Made by a program: the position numbers and the translations under genes
Part shown: positions 14,717-23,835 of the stretch, in pieces
Position numbering within the stretch: the stretch's first letter is position 1
Layout: each line of letters starts with the position of its first letter
The notes under the pieces: model-generated
Database searches by the model: none
Told to the model about the DNA's origin: nothing
What the model saw: the letters and a program-made list of their open reading frames with translations, nothing else
Origin: a virus
IMG/VR virus record: IMGVR_UViG_3300029953_000122
Location: 1 to 29,537 of that record
Length of the DNA stretch: 29,537 nt
Reading direction: 5' to 3' (one strand)

Positions 14717-16666
14717 TTAACTAGGCGTAATATACCCGCCAAACAACAACCCCTGAACTATAAAACAATACCATCCTGCTATATATAACGTAGTTCCAGC
14801 TATTGGAGTAATTGGTGAAGTGGCATAATTTCCTCTAACACATCCAGCAAAAGTAGTTGATGTTGTACTAGAATAACTTATTATTTCTCCATCTAAAACA
14901 AGCCATCCAGAAGTTGGAAATCCTGAAGTAGAAGCAACTGTTAAGGTAGTATCTGTTTTTAATCCTGTACTAGAAATAGTAGTAGTAAAGTCATTACATG
15001 GTGAAATTAATAACTGCTCATTAGTTGGCGCAATTCCTGTAAATTTATACCAATCTAAATTATAGTAATTTGGACCAATTATTCGAGCCGGCAGCGCGGA
15101 ATATGATGACAAGTTACTATATACATATCCCGGTATAGTAATACAGCTTAATCTATGAATAGAAAAAAAAGTACCTGAATCAGCTCCATTAAATAGCCCT
15201 TCTCCATTCATCTGACTATAATAAGTTGCAGTACAACTATTATTAGGAAAAGCAATATTAAGCGTATTAATATTAGATGGGGAATCTTGTAGTTCTGCTG
15301 CAATACTAAAATGGGTAAAAGCAGATAAATTAGGGCTGTCCGCCCCATAAGTATCCACTGCAGTTTGAGTAAAAGTGTTGCTAGGCACTACCCAAAAATG
15401 AGAAGGGGATCCATATCCACTAGTATTAGCAACAACATCGTCGTAACCAACTAACAACTCAACTATTGTGCAGGGTAATCCATAGGCTGCTAAGTCAGAT
15501 ACTGGAATTTGGGATATAGCAGAAACATTATCTCCATAACAAGCATGTATTGGCATAGTATATGCAGTATTTGTTTTAGAGGCAATTGCTATACCTCTTG
15601 AACAAATTTGTAAATAGTAAATCCAACCATTAATAACATCAGTAGTTATAGAAGTTCCAAAAGAAAAACTACTTCCCTGTACTAAAGGAGTAGTATATAC
15701 AGAGGTTGATGGGCTATTACTTATATTAGAAGAAGTTATAGCTACATTCATTGCTGGAGTAACCTGTGTAGCAAGAATACAAGCGCCAGCGCTCTCTAAT
15801 GCAGTTGGCCAATACCAATTCCATGCCAAGAAATTAGCATTAGTGCTAGTCTTACATGCCTCATACAAACCCCTAGCATTTTTAATAGCTGTATTACTAG
15901 TAGAACCTACAAAAGATACTGTATTACTATTAATGGTAATACTTAAAGTTACGGCTCCTGCTGTTGGACTATTAAATATATATAGTTCAGGTAATGGTAG
16001 TAATAACTCCTGAACTGATCGTAAAAGAATAGAAGTTCCAGCACTTGGAAATAACCACCGTAAAACGTCTCTGGAATAACTATTACCTATTGTTTCAGTA
16101 GTAGGTGGAATACAGTCAAAAAAGTTTTGTGTGGTAAGCCAATTGCCATTTATGTCTTCTAAAGTCCAACCTGCAACATAGCAGGTAGTTCCAGAGACTA
16201 CAGCAGTGATATTTATTCTCCAATAAGTTTGTGAAGTAGCTCCTGTAATAGCATATTTTCTACGTTCAGCATATTGCCAATTAATTTGTCCAGTAAAGGT
16301 TTGAAGAGTAGTCCATGTAGATCCATTTGATGAATAGTCTAGTGTAAAAGTAATAGGAGCATAATTGAGACTACTAGAATTACCTACTTGAACATACATA
16401 TAAGTTGGTATAAATCCAGCTGTAATATTTGCTCCCACAGAAGCTGGTAAAGTGGCCTGTGTAGCAACAGTGGTAGAAGTCATATCAAAGGCATTACCTG
16501 GAGTAGCCATTGTTCCTATAATTGAAGTAGGAATAACAGCTTGACGTACAACCTGCCAAGGGGTTGCGCCAGTAGTTGTTAGCAATGAAGCGAAAGTGGC
16601 CTGCATGCTGGAAGAAGTCGCACCACTAGAAATTAAATTACTGGACCATCCCAAAAAAGTACTCAT
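14717..16666 (-). CDS. Large virion/appendage protein with a discoidin-like carbohydrate-binding domain
   Basis: This 649-aa protein has a likely F5/8-type (discoidin, galactose-binding) fold at about 85-170: VQVGNSS, FTLDYSSNGSTWTTLQTF, YWRINITAV. The pattern 'x-SxDGxxWx' with a following aromatic and a final 'RxxI' strand is characteristic. The last ~75 residues (TTLTVASTSGFPTSGWLVLD, GEIISY, CVRGNY) match a small module common in phage tail proteins, with Gly-Phe-Pro, 'EIIxY' and RG elements. The middle is beta-rich, low in charge and contains many Cys. It is probably an exposed tail appendage or fibre that binds cell-surface sugar. It lies just downstream of the repeat-containing fibre in the same transcription direction. 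Confidence 0.72.
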   Translation of the reverse strand: MSTFLGWSSNLISSGATSSSMQATFASLLTTTGATPWQVVRQAVIPTSIIGTMATPGNAFDMTSTTVATQATLPASVGANITAGFIPTYMYVQVGNSSSLNYAPITFTLDYSSNGSTWTTLQTFTGQINWQYAERRKYAITGATSQTYWRINITAVVSGTTCYVAGWTLEDINGNWLTTQNFFDCIPPTTETIGNSYSRDVLRWLFPSAGTSILLRSVQELLLPLPELYIFNSPTAGAVTLSITINSNTVSFVGSTSNTAIKNARGLYEACKTSTNANFLAWNWYWPTALESAGACILATQVTPAMNVAITSSNISNSPSTSVYTTPLVQGSSFSFGTSITTDVINGWIYYLQICSRGIAIASKTNTAYTMPIHACYGDNVSAISQIPVSDLAAYGLPCTIVELLVGYDDVVANTSGYGSPSHFWVVPSNTFTQTAVDTYGADSPNLSAFTHFSIAAELQDSPSNINTLNIAFPNNSCTATYYSQMNGEGLFNGADSGTFFSIHRLSCITIPGYVYSNLSSYSALPARIIGPNYYNLDWYKFTGIAPTNEQLLISPCNDFTTTISSTGLKTDTTLTVASTSGFPTSGWLVLDGEIISYSSTTSTTFAGCVRGNYATSPITPIAGTTLYIAGWYCFIVQGLLFGGYITPS

Positions 16667-16692
16667 AATATAAAGTCTCTCTATAAATATAT

Positions 16693-19134
16693 TTATTCTA
16701 ATTTTAATATAGTTGCTGAAACGGTTATAGTGCTTGTAGAATTGCCTAAATTTTGAATTGTCATATAAATATTTTGATTTAGTATAGAATCATTATTAAA
16801 ACAAATAGGAACTGGACTACAAATCCAAGATAGTTGGGTGCTTGTAAATACAAATTCTGCCATTAATCCAACATTACCTGAAGGAGTTGTAGATGATAAC
16901 CTAGATAAATCAGAGGTAGCTGTAGCATTAGTTCCATAAAATCTAATTCTTGATGGTGTATTTACAGAGATAGTTAAAATCTGAAAAGTATAACAAGTAG
17001 TAGAAACAGTATATATTTGACTAGTATTAATTGCTAATGAACCACTAGTAAAATTAAAAGGCACTGTTCCTAACGAGGCAGAACTAGATTCAGAAATCCA
17101 ATATACAGTAGTTCCATCAGTGGAAAGAATTTTTCCAGCCTGACCAGTTACACTAGGAAGAGTGGAAATAGGAGACCATAATAAATTAGTTCCATCTGTA
17201 TATAAGTATTTTCCACTTTGCCCACTTACTGATGGAACTTGATTAGTTAGAGCAGTCCAAGCATAAGAAGAACCAGTGCTTTCCAATACATATCCAGTAT
17301 TGCCTACAGAAACAGCTGGAACTAATTGAGTTATTTGAGACCACGAAACAATACTTCCATTAGTAGTTAAGTAATAACCACTATATCCTGTTTGTGAGGG
17401 AAGTTGAGAAGGTATAGCTGCCCAAGAAGGACCTCCAGAAACCACAGTTAAAACTTGCCCTGTTGAACCTATTGATAATCTTGCAGCTACTCCTCCAGCA
17501 TTTGCTGCAATCATATCCCCAGTTGTGGTCATTGGATTTGTAAAACCTACTGGAATGGTAGACCAACTTGCAACAGACCCATTGTTTGTTAAATACCATC
17601 CAGTTGTGCCACTAGATATTGTTGGCAATTGATTAGGTATTGTTCCCCAAGAAACTGTTGAACCATTATTTGTTAGAAATTCACCATTAGTTGCTCCGGA
17701 CATTGGAGGAATTATAGTGGTCCAAGCCGGAATACCTGAAGTTGAGGTTAATACAGTTCCAGAAGTTCCTATACCTAGCCTAACTGGAGTTCCTGATGTA
17801 GTTCCATAAATTATATCTCCTACTGTAGTCATAGGATTAGCTAATGTCACAGGAGTTACCCATTCTGCTAAATTATACCCTCCAGAAGAAGTATAAACTG
17901 TTAAAACCTGTCCTACAGAGCCTATTGAAAGCTTAGTTAGTGACCCTGAAGCTCCTCCCAGTATTAAATCTCCATAGAATGTCATTGGATTTATTAAAGG
18001 AGTTTCCCAACTAAGAGTAGTTGAATTTAACACAGTTAAAACTTGATTAATAGAACCTATACCCAATCTTAGTGAAGTTCCTGACAACCCTCCAACTATT
18101 AAATCTCCATAAGTAGTCATTGGATTTGCTAAGGCCGAAGCCCAGGAGTAAGAGGACCCATCATTAGTTAGAAATTTTCCAGCACTACTTCCAGATATTC
18201 CTGGAACTTGATTTATAGCTGCCCAAGACATAACTGAGCCATTATTTGTTAAAAAGTTTCCTGCTTGTCCTGAAATACTTGGAGGATTAGTGTTTATTAT
18301 CCATTGAGAAATAGTTCCATTATTGGATAAAATATAATTAGATACCCCTACAGACATTGCTGGTACTTGATTTATTGAAGCCCAATTAGCAACAGTTCCA
18401 TTATTAGTTAAAAACTGTCCTGTTGTTCCAGAAGTAATAGCAGGAACAAGAGTCTTCCATCCCAAAATTCCTGAGGATACCACTGTTAAACTCTGCCCTA
18501 CTGACCCAGCAGCTAATTTTCCTGCACTTCCTGAGGTACCACCAACTATTAAATCACCTGAGGCAGTCATTGGATTAGCTAGCCAAGTTGGAGTTAGTTC
18601 CCAGGATACAGTAGAACCATTAGTATATAAATAATAACCTCCAGCAGTATATGGAGTCTGATTAGGAAATGGAGAGCCCCAAAACACAGAAGTTCCATTA
18701 TTGGTTAGAAATAATCCAGATTCTCCTGCTACTGGTGGAACTCCTGCTACTGAATTTTCCCACGCAGCTGAGTATGGAGAAAGAGCGGTAAGAACTTGTC
18801 CAGTGCTTGGAACACTTCCTGTCATATTTACTAAAAATTGGCCTAATGATGTATTTATTGATAGTGAATTTGCTACAGCATCATTAGTCTCAATCCAATC
18901 AGAACCACTCCAAGTATATAGGATTTTTAGACCTATATCATATACTTTAAAACCTACTGTTATTACTGTATTTTTTAAGGTTTTAATTTCAGAATCTGAT
19001 AATAATGGAATTAGTTCTTGTGTATTATCAGGTAAGATATTACCCAGCATATACTTAGTGGAATCATAAGTGCCACCAACAACCACTGTTAAATTTGAAG
19101 TATACTGAATAATAGACATATATTTCTCTATCAT
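16693..19134 (-). CDS. Tail fibre built of two alternating repeat types (813 aa)
   Basis: The 813-aa protein has a short N-terminal region (to ~130, with ILYTWSGSDW typical of tail-fibre heads), a repeat region (~132-680) and a C-terminal beta-rich tip (~688-813). There are about twelve A units of ~25 residues (pattern P..SG..G.FLTNNG...SW) and five B units of ~40 residues that start at N187, N337, N382, N433 and N533 (NPMTTxGDxIxGG, RLxIGSxGQVLTV, W). Such Gly-rich repeats form trimeric shafts in phage fibres. The tip (around 690-813) is a candidate receptor-binding domain. AAGGA precedes ATG 19134. Its 5' end faces a + strand gene only 38 bases away. Confidence 0.85.
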   Translation of the reverse strand: MIEKYMSIIQYTSNLTVVVGGTYDSTKYMLGNILPDNTQELIPLLSDSEIKTLKNTVITVGFKVYDIGLKILYTWSGSDWIETNDAVANSLSINTSLGQFLVNMTGSVPSTGQVLTALSPYSAAWENSVAGVPPVAGESGLFLTNNGTSVFWGSPFPNQTPYTAGGYYLYTNGSTVSWELTPTWLANPMTASGDLIVGGTSGSAGKLAAGSVGQSLTVVSSGILGWKTLVPAITSGTTGQFLTNNGTVANWASINQVPAMSVGVSNYILSNNGTISQWIINTNPPSISGQAGNFLTNNGSVMSWAAINQVPGISGSSAGKFLTNDGSSYSWASALANPMTTYGDLIVGGLSGTSLRLGIGSINQVLTVLNSTTLSWETPLINPMTFYGDLILGGASGSLTKLSIGSVGQVLTVYTSSGGYNLAEWVTPVTLANPMTTVGDIIYGTTSGTPVRLGIGTSGTVLTSTSGIPAWTTIIPPMSGATNGEFLTNNGSTVSWGTIPNQLPTISSGTTGWYLTNNGSVASWSTIPVGFTNPMTTTGDMIAANAGGVAARLSIGSTGQVLTVVSGGPSWAAIPSQLPSQTGYSGYYLTTNGSIVSWSQITQLVPAVSVGNTGYVLESTGSSYAWTALTNQVPSVSGQSGKYLYTDGTNLLWSPISTLPSVTGQAGKILSTDGTTVYWISESSSASLGTVPFNFTSGSLAINTSQIYTVSTTCYTFQILTISVNTPSRIRFYGTNATATSDLSRLSSTTPSGNVGLMAEFVFTSTQLSWICSPVPICFNNDSILNQNIYMTIQNLGNSTSTITVSATILKLE

Positions 19135-19137
19135 TTA

Positions 19138-19164
19138 ATTCCTTAATTAAATTATATAAGGAAT
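19138..19164. repeat. Inverted repeat carrying two back-to-back ribosome binding sites
   Basis: ATTCCTTA (19138-19145) and TAAGGAAT (19157-19164) are perfect inverted arms of eight bases, 11 bases apart. Each arm carries an AAGGA sequence, one reading into the - strand fibre gene (ATG 19134) and one into the + strand gene (ATG 19173). The two genes' promoters must therefore lie within or beyond coding sequence. Confidence 0.75.
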
Positions 19165-19172
19165 AAATTGAA

Positions 19173-19562
19173 ATGGCATCTAAAGAATCTCTTGCGAGTG
19201 CTATTAACCAAGTACTTAATAATATTAGAAAAGATAAAGAAAAAGAACGAATTGATATGGAATTATTTGCTAATAATTGTATAAAAGAATTTTTAACTTT
19301 AGATTTACCCTTTTACAGCATAGCAACTGACCCACAAGATAATAATATTGTAGTTATTCAAGTTCCATTTCTTAAAGAATGCCATATAGAAGTAGAACAG
19401 TATTTATTTGGTTCAAAAGAAAAATGTGCTACTTTGTATATAAACAGAAAAGCTGTAAGAAAGATACAGCTTGCTGATAAAAATCCTGAGTATATTCAAC
19501 GAGTAGCTAACGCATTACTTGATTACTTAAAACGATATCTCATTCTAAAAAGTAAACTATAA
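19173..19562 (+). CDS. Lone + strand gene in the late block (129 aa), function unknown
   Basis: This 129-aa protein is the only + strand gene I support between 9288 and 29537. AAGGA at 19158-19162 supports the ATG. The first ~50 residues are helical and charged (NQVLNNIRKDKEKERIDMEL), followed by a beta strand (NNIVVIQVPFL) and a helical end (YIQRVANALLDYLKRY). It is not recognised. It ends three bases before the stop of the - strand fibre gene at 19566-21365, so it fills the whole gap between two convergent/divergent fibre genes. It could encode a fibre-assembly chaperone or an unrelated protein. Confidence 0.75.
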   Translation: MASKESLASAINQVLNNIRKDKEKERIDMELFANNCIKEFLTLDLPFYSIATDPQDNNIVVIQVPFLKECHIEVEQYLFGSKEKCATLYINRKAVRKIQLADKNPEYIQRVANALLDYLKRYLILKSKL

Positions 19563-19565
19563 TTA

Positions 19566-21365
19566 TTAAACTATTTCAGTCCAAATATAATTAGCTGTAT
19601 TTGGTGTAAAGCTGGTAATATTTGTTATAGAATACGTAGCACTTGAGGGCACTATAAAATAACCTGTAGAATAAGAGCCTGCTGCTGCTAAACTTGTTGG
19701 AGTATTAGCAATTAAAACACTATTAACATATAACCCAAAGCTTACAGATGTGGTAGTAGTTCCAGAATCACTTATAATAACTAACATTGGTTTTCCAGTG
19801 CTGTTAGTATAAGTTGTGCCTAATACTCTAGTAGTGGAATTATATGTAGTAACTGTTGAAAAAGCTCCAGTAACCCCAGTAAAAGGAACTGACGCAGCAC
19901 TACCACCAATAGATAATCCAGCTGCAGTTCCAGTTAAACCTGTTCCTGGACCGCTAAAAGACCCACCAGTAATAGACCCAGTAGATAATATAGAAGTAGT
20001 AGCTACTATAGTTCCAGTTACTACTCCGGTAGATGCTCCAGTTATATTAGCCCAAGTAAGATTAGTTAGATTGCTTCCATCACCGGAAAATGAAGATGCT
20101 GATACAGCACCTGAAAATAATCCTGTTCCAGTAGATATTGATGTAGAAAAACTTCCTATTGTTCCTGACACTGTTCCCGTAGAAGTTAAAGCATTACACC
20201 AAATTGTTTTCCCTACTCCAAGACCCCCGGAAACATATAAAGCAGTTCCTACAGAGCTATAAGCTGTAGAAGTAGTGTTAGAGATATTAACTTGACCAGC
20301 AATAGTCATACTTTGTGAAAATACTGAAGCGCCACCAACAGTAAGGGCTCCTCCTATAGATAAATTATTAGATAATGTAGCACTATTTCCAGTAAAAATA
20401 CCAGAAACAAGTAGAGTGCTGGAGAAGCTTCCTGTAGTAGTTACAATACCATTAGTAAAAACTCCACCACCAGTAGTAAGTGCTTGTAAATCAGCTAAAG
20501 TAATATTAGACTCCAACACTGAATTATGGTCAGATGAGGAATATAATACATAATTTCCAGCATAACTTGAGGGTCTAGTTAAAATAGTTCCTGTAGCATC
20601 TGGATAGGAATAAACCCTATTAGCACTTAATCCAGAACTATTTAACGACATAGTATATGAGGAATCACCTATGAGATTAATAGCTTTTTTATTATTTGTT
20701 ATTAATGTCCAAGTATCTGATGTAGTTGTAGTAGTGCTTAATAAGATACTAGCTATAGTTAGATTAGAGGTTCCATTAATAATTAAACCTCCACCAACCG
20801 TTCCTCCAGTTGTTCCACTATTATTTAATAATACGGTATTACTAGAGATAGATAAATTAGAACCTATAGATAGAGAACCTACTATGCTTACGTTATTAGA
20901 AAAAGAAACTGCCCCCCTAACGGAAAGGCCATTAGCTAGTGTAAAAGAGTTGCTAAAAACTACTGGGCAATTAAAAGTAGTTAAATTAGTAGAGGAAGTA
21001 TTATTAAAAATAATAGGGCCATTTATGGTATTGTAAGAAGTTGTAGTAGGATTGGTTATAGTTACTAATCCTGTAAAAGTAGTAGCTCCTTCAAAGGTAT
21101 TTACATTTGTAAAAATATTAGAATAACCTAATGTAGGAAATGAAGCTATAGTACTGCCGTTATTAGAAAATTGAAGTTGCCAAGAACCTCCCACATAAGC
21201 TACTCCTATATATGGATTATATAAATAGCCAGCTGTGGTACTGGTCTGAAATACAATATATTTAGGTTCCAATAGGCCAACACTGTCTGTTGGGTCTCCT
21301 ATAACTAAATCCCTATTATTAGTAGTTGTATATCTAAATTGACTTGGAACTAGTTCGCCGCTCAT
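19566..21365 (-). CDS. Tail fibre, paralogue of the gene at 22180 (599 aa)
   Basis: The N-terminal ~85 residues (SGELVPSQFRYTTTNNRDLV, IGDPT, KYIVFQT) are nearly identical to those of the neighbouring fibre at 22180-23766. The C-terminal ~100 residues (YNSTTRVLGTTYTNSTGKPM) are also related to its end. The N-terminus therefore probably attaches to the same baseplate partner. The shaft consists of Gly/Ser/Thr-rich repeats ('FSGDGSNLTNL', 'SFSGPGTGLTGT') typical of trimeric phage fibres, and the C-terminal domain would be the receptor tip. AAGGA precedes ATG 21365. No intramolecular chaperone is visible at the end. The two fibres are separated by an HNH homing endonuclease. Confidence 0.85.
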   Translation of the reverse strand: MSGELVPSQFRYTTTNNRDLVIGDPTDSVGLLEPKYIVFQTSTTAGYLYNPYIGVAYVGGSWQLQFSNNGSTIASFPTLGYSNIFTNVNTFEGATTFTGLVTITNPTTTSYNTINGPIIFNNTSSTNLTTFNCPVVFSNSFTLANGLSVRGAVSFSNNVSIVGSLSIGSNLSISSNTVLLNNSGTTGGTVGGGLIINGTSNLTIASILLSTTTTTSDTWTLITNNKKAINLIGDSSYTMSLNSSGLSANRVYSYPDATGTILTRPSSYAGNYVLYSSSDHNSVLESNITLADLQALTTGGGVFTNGIVTTTGSFSSTLLVSGIFTGNSATLSNNLSIGGALTVGGASVFSQSMTIAGQVNISNTTSTAYSSVGTALYVSGGLGVGKTIWCNALTSTGTVSGTIGSFSTSISTGTGLFSGAVSASSFSGDGSNLTNLTWANITGASTGVVTGTIVATTSILSTGSITGGSFSGPGTGLTGTAAGLSIGGSAASVPFTGVTGAFSTVTTYNSTTRVLGTTYTNSTGKPMLVIISDSGTTTTSVSFGLYVNSVLIANTPTSLAAAGSYSTGYFIVPSSATYSITNITSFTPNTANYIWTEIV

Positions 21366-21377
21366 TTCTAATTTTCC

Positions 21378-22148
21378 TTATGCTCTATCATTTATACTGT
21401 GTATCAGTCTCTTACTTATTTCATAATTTATTGTTTTATAATTACTATTATGAGCTTTGGTAAAATGACAATCAAAACATAATAAAATTAAATTATCAAT
21501 ATCTAATGCCCTTGATTCATCTAAATTAATTGGTATTATATGATGACAATATAATTTATTCTTAATTGAGGAATGTTTTCCACATAATTGACAAGTATAA
21601 TTATCTCTTTTTCTAACCTTACTTAATATACCACTTTGTAATATTTTAGAACGTAATAATTTTGAATTGTCTGTCAATAAAATATCTGGATTTTTTCCTT
21701 TACTTATTCTATAATTTTTAAAAAAAGTTCTAGTATGCTCTTTTGCTAAACATCCACAGGACTTGGTATTTCCTGAAATCAATTCGCTAGTGCTTACATA
21801 ATGTATTTCCAAAGAACCGCAAGAACATTTTACAGGCCATTTAAATCTTCCATTTATTTTTTGTTTTTCTCCAATAACTTCTAATCTATCAAAAATATCC
21901 CCAATACTTATTAAATATTTAATCCTAGATTTTTTCTCTTTTAGTAATATTTTTTTTCTCTTACAGCCACAACTTTTTGCTTGGTTACCATCTTTACGAA
22001 TAAGGTCAAATTTAGTAACTAGTATTTCCTTGTAACAAATACAAGAACATATATATTTTGTAATATTTCTAACCCCATTAAAAACAACAACTTTAGAAAT
22101 TACAGTTAGATAATTTATCTGTGTTCCCTCTAATAGTTCTTCTGACAT
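21378..22148 (-). CDS. HNH homing endonuclease between the two fibre paralogues
   Basis: This 256-aa protein carries an HNH nuclease domain: CQLC (C186, C189), YCHHIIPI with H202/H203, N219 in IDNLILLC, then C224, C227 and H228 (LCFDCH). Upstream lie two cysteine modules ending in SCGC (59-62 and 130-133), each preceded by paired Cys (CSCIC at 34-38, CSCG at 108-111). This arrangement is frequent in phage HNH homing enzymes and probably contacts DNA. The core catalytic residues are present. AAAGG precedes ATG 22148. It sits exactly between two paralogous fibre genes in the same orientation, as a free-standing homing gene would. Confidence 0.88.
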   Translation of the reverse strand: MSEELLEGTQINYLTVISKVVVFNGVRNITKYICSCICYKEILVTKFDLIRKDGNQAKSCGCKRKKILLKEKKSRIKYLISIGDIFDRLEVIGEKQKINGRFKWPVKCSCGSLEIHYVSTSELISGNTKSCGCLAKEHTRTFFKNYRISKGKNPDILLTDNSKLLRSKILQSGILSKVRKRDNYTCQLCGKHSSIKNKLYCHHIIPINLDESRALDIDNLILLCFDCHFTKAHNSNYKTINYEISKRLIHSINDRA

Positions 22149-22179
22149 TACAAAACCTTTAAAGAATTATCAACTAAAA

Positions 22180-23766
22180 CTAATTATGGGTCTCACTCCA
22201 ATATACATTTGCTATTGAAATACTATAAACTAAATTTACTTGATATGTCCAACCTTGTGGTACTATAAAAGAGCAAATAGCAGTATCATCAAAAGCGTCT
22301 ATTCCAGTGCTTTTACAACTTACCGCAGATAAAGTTCCATTTAGATAAACGTAAAAATAAGCAGAGTATGGTTGGCTGCCTTGTGGCTGAACTGTAACAG
22401 TTACAAACATTGGGCCTGATGTGCTGTTAGTAAATGAAGTTGAAAAGGGTCTGCTAGAACTATTATACACACTTACAGTAGTAAATGGCTTACCAGATAC
22501 ACCAGAATAAGGAACTGTACCAGCAGAACCAGCGGAAGAAGCATAGCCAACACTTAAACTGGAGGCAGTTCCTGTTAAACCAGTTCCGGCACCAGAAAAT
22601 GAAGAAGCCACAACAGTTCCCCCAGCAGACATGCCACCAGATAAAGTTAAAGAAGCAGCGGTAAGAGCACTTGAAAAAGTTCCGGCAGTTGCTCCTGTTA
22701 TAGCACCAGATAAAGCTAAAGAAGTTGCTGATAGGGCTCCAGAAAAAGTTCCAGTAGTTCCTACTACAGCTCCTCCAGCATTAGCTAAAATTAAATTTAT
22801 TTGTGACTGTATATTAGAAGTTAATCCAGATAGATAGCTGACATTTATAGTAGATTCTGTGATTGAAGTATTATCTGAAGAAGATAACAAAAGCTTACTA
22901 CCAGAGAAAGTTCCTGGATTTATTACTAAAATTCCAGAATTATTAGGATATTGATAGGTCCTAGCAGCAGTTAATCCAGGGCTCTTAAAAGTTATAGGAT
23001 AGGAAGAATCACTAATAAAATTTATAGGATATCCAGAAGCAGGAAGCAAAGTCCACGTATCTGAAGTAGTAGTTGTAGTGGAAGTCAAAATACTAGCAAT
23101 AATAGCAGAACTTCCATATACTACTAATCCAGAACCAGAAGATGCTGATGTACTACCTGTATAATGTACTGCTACTGTAGAAGAATTAGATATTACGGAA
23201 GAAATGGGCCCTAGGGAAATTGCTCCAGTTGCTGTTAGTCCATCTGACAAAGTAACTAATCCATTAAAAGTACCAGCACCAGATAGAAGTAAAGTTGAGG
23301 ATAAAGTAACTGCTCCAGATACCCCTAAGGAACCTGATATAGTTACAGGACTATTAAATACAGTAGGTGAACTATTGTTAATTATTACAGAACCATTAAA
23401 TGTAGCCGCTCCAGATACTGCTATGGAAGAACTAAAAGTAACAGCACTATTAAGGGCTACACTACCATTAAAAGTTACAGTGCTGTTAAAGGTATTAGCA
23501 GCACTAAATATATTTGCTAGAGATAATTGAGCAAAAGAAGTAGATGAAACTCCATTACTAGAGAACTGTAATTCCCAAGTACTTGTTCCAGAATTATATG
23601 TAACTCCTATATATGGATTAGTAGCATATCCAGGAGCTGTATTTGTCTGAAACACTATATATTTAGGGTCTAGTAATTCAGCAGTATTTGTTGGGTCACC
23701 TATAACTAAATCTCTATTATTAGTTGTAGTGTACCGAAATTGTGATAAAGTTAACTCGCCACTCAT
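22180..23766 (-). CDS. Tail fibre, paralogue of the gene at 19566 (528 aa)
   Basis: This 528-aa protein shares its N-terminal attachment region (SGELTLSQFRYTTTNNRDLV, IGDPT, KYIVFQT) with the 599-aa fibre at 19566-21365, and its end (YNSSSRPFSTSFTNSTSGPM) is related but diverged. The shaft has many 'TFNGSVTI'-like and 'GTFSGALSATSLALSG' repeats. The C-terminal ~100 residues differ most, as expected for a receptor-binding tip. It ends in TAG. AAGGAAG precedes the ATG. It is transcribed before the HNH endonuclease and the second fibre. Confidence 0.85.
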   Translation of the reverse strand: MSGELTLSQFRYTTTNNRDLVIGDPTNTAELLDPKYIVFQTNTAPGYATNPYIGVTYNSGTSTWELQFSSNGVSSTSFAQLSLANIFSAANTFNSTVTFNGSVALNSAVTFSSSIAVSGAATFNGSVIINNSSPTVFNSPVTISGSLGVSGAVTLSSTLLLSGAGTFNGLVTLSDGLTATGAISLGPISSVISNSSTVAVHYTGSTSASSGSGLVVYGSSAIIASILTSTTTTTSDTWTLLPASGYPINFISDSSYPITFKSPGLTAARTYQYPNNSGILVINPGTFSGSKLLLSSSDNTSITESTINVSYLSGLTSNIQSQINLILANAGGAVVGTTGTFSGALSATSLALSGAITGATAGTFSSALTAASLTLSGGMSAGGTVVASSFSGAGTGLTGTASSLSVGYASSAGSAGTVPYSGVSGKPFTTVSVYNSSSRPFSTSFTNSTSGPMFVTVTVQPQGSQPYSAYFYVYLNGTLSAVSCKSTGIDAFDDTAICSFIVPQGWTYQVNLVYSISIANVYWSETHN

Positions 23767-23835
23767 ATTTAATCTTCCTTATATATTATATTATGTAACT
23801 GTATAGTCATTGTTAAAAACCCTATGTATACTTGA

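Noticed and set aside
16693-19134. CRISPR-like or other direct repeat array
   Set aside because: The repeats are in-frame coding repeats of a tail fibre, with variable sequence and no constant spacer layout.
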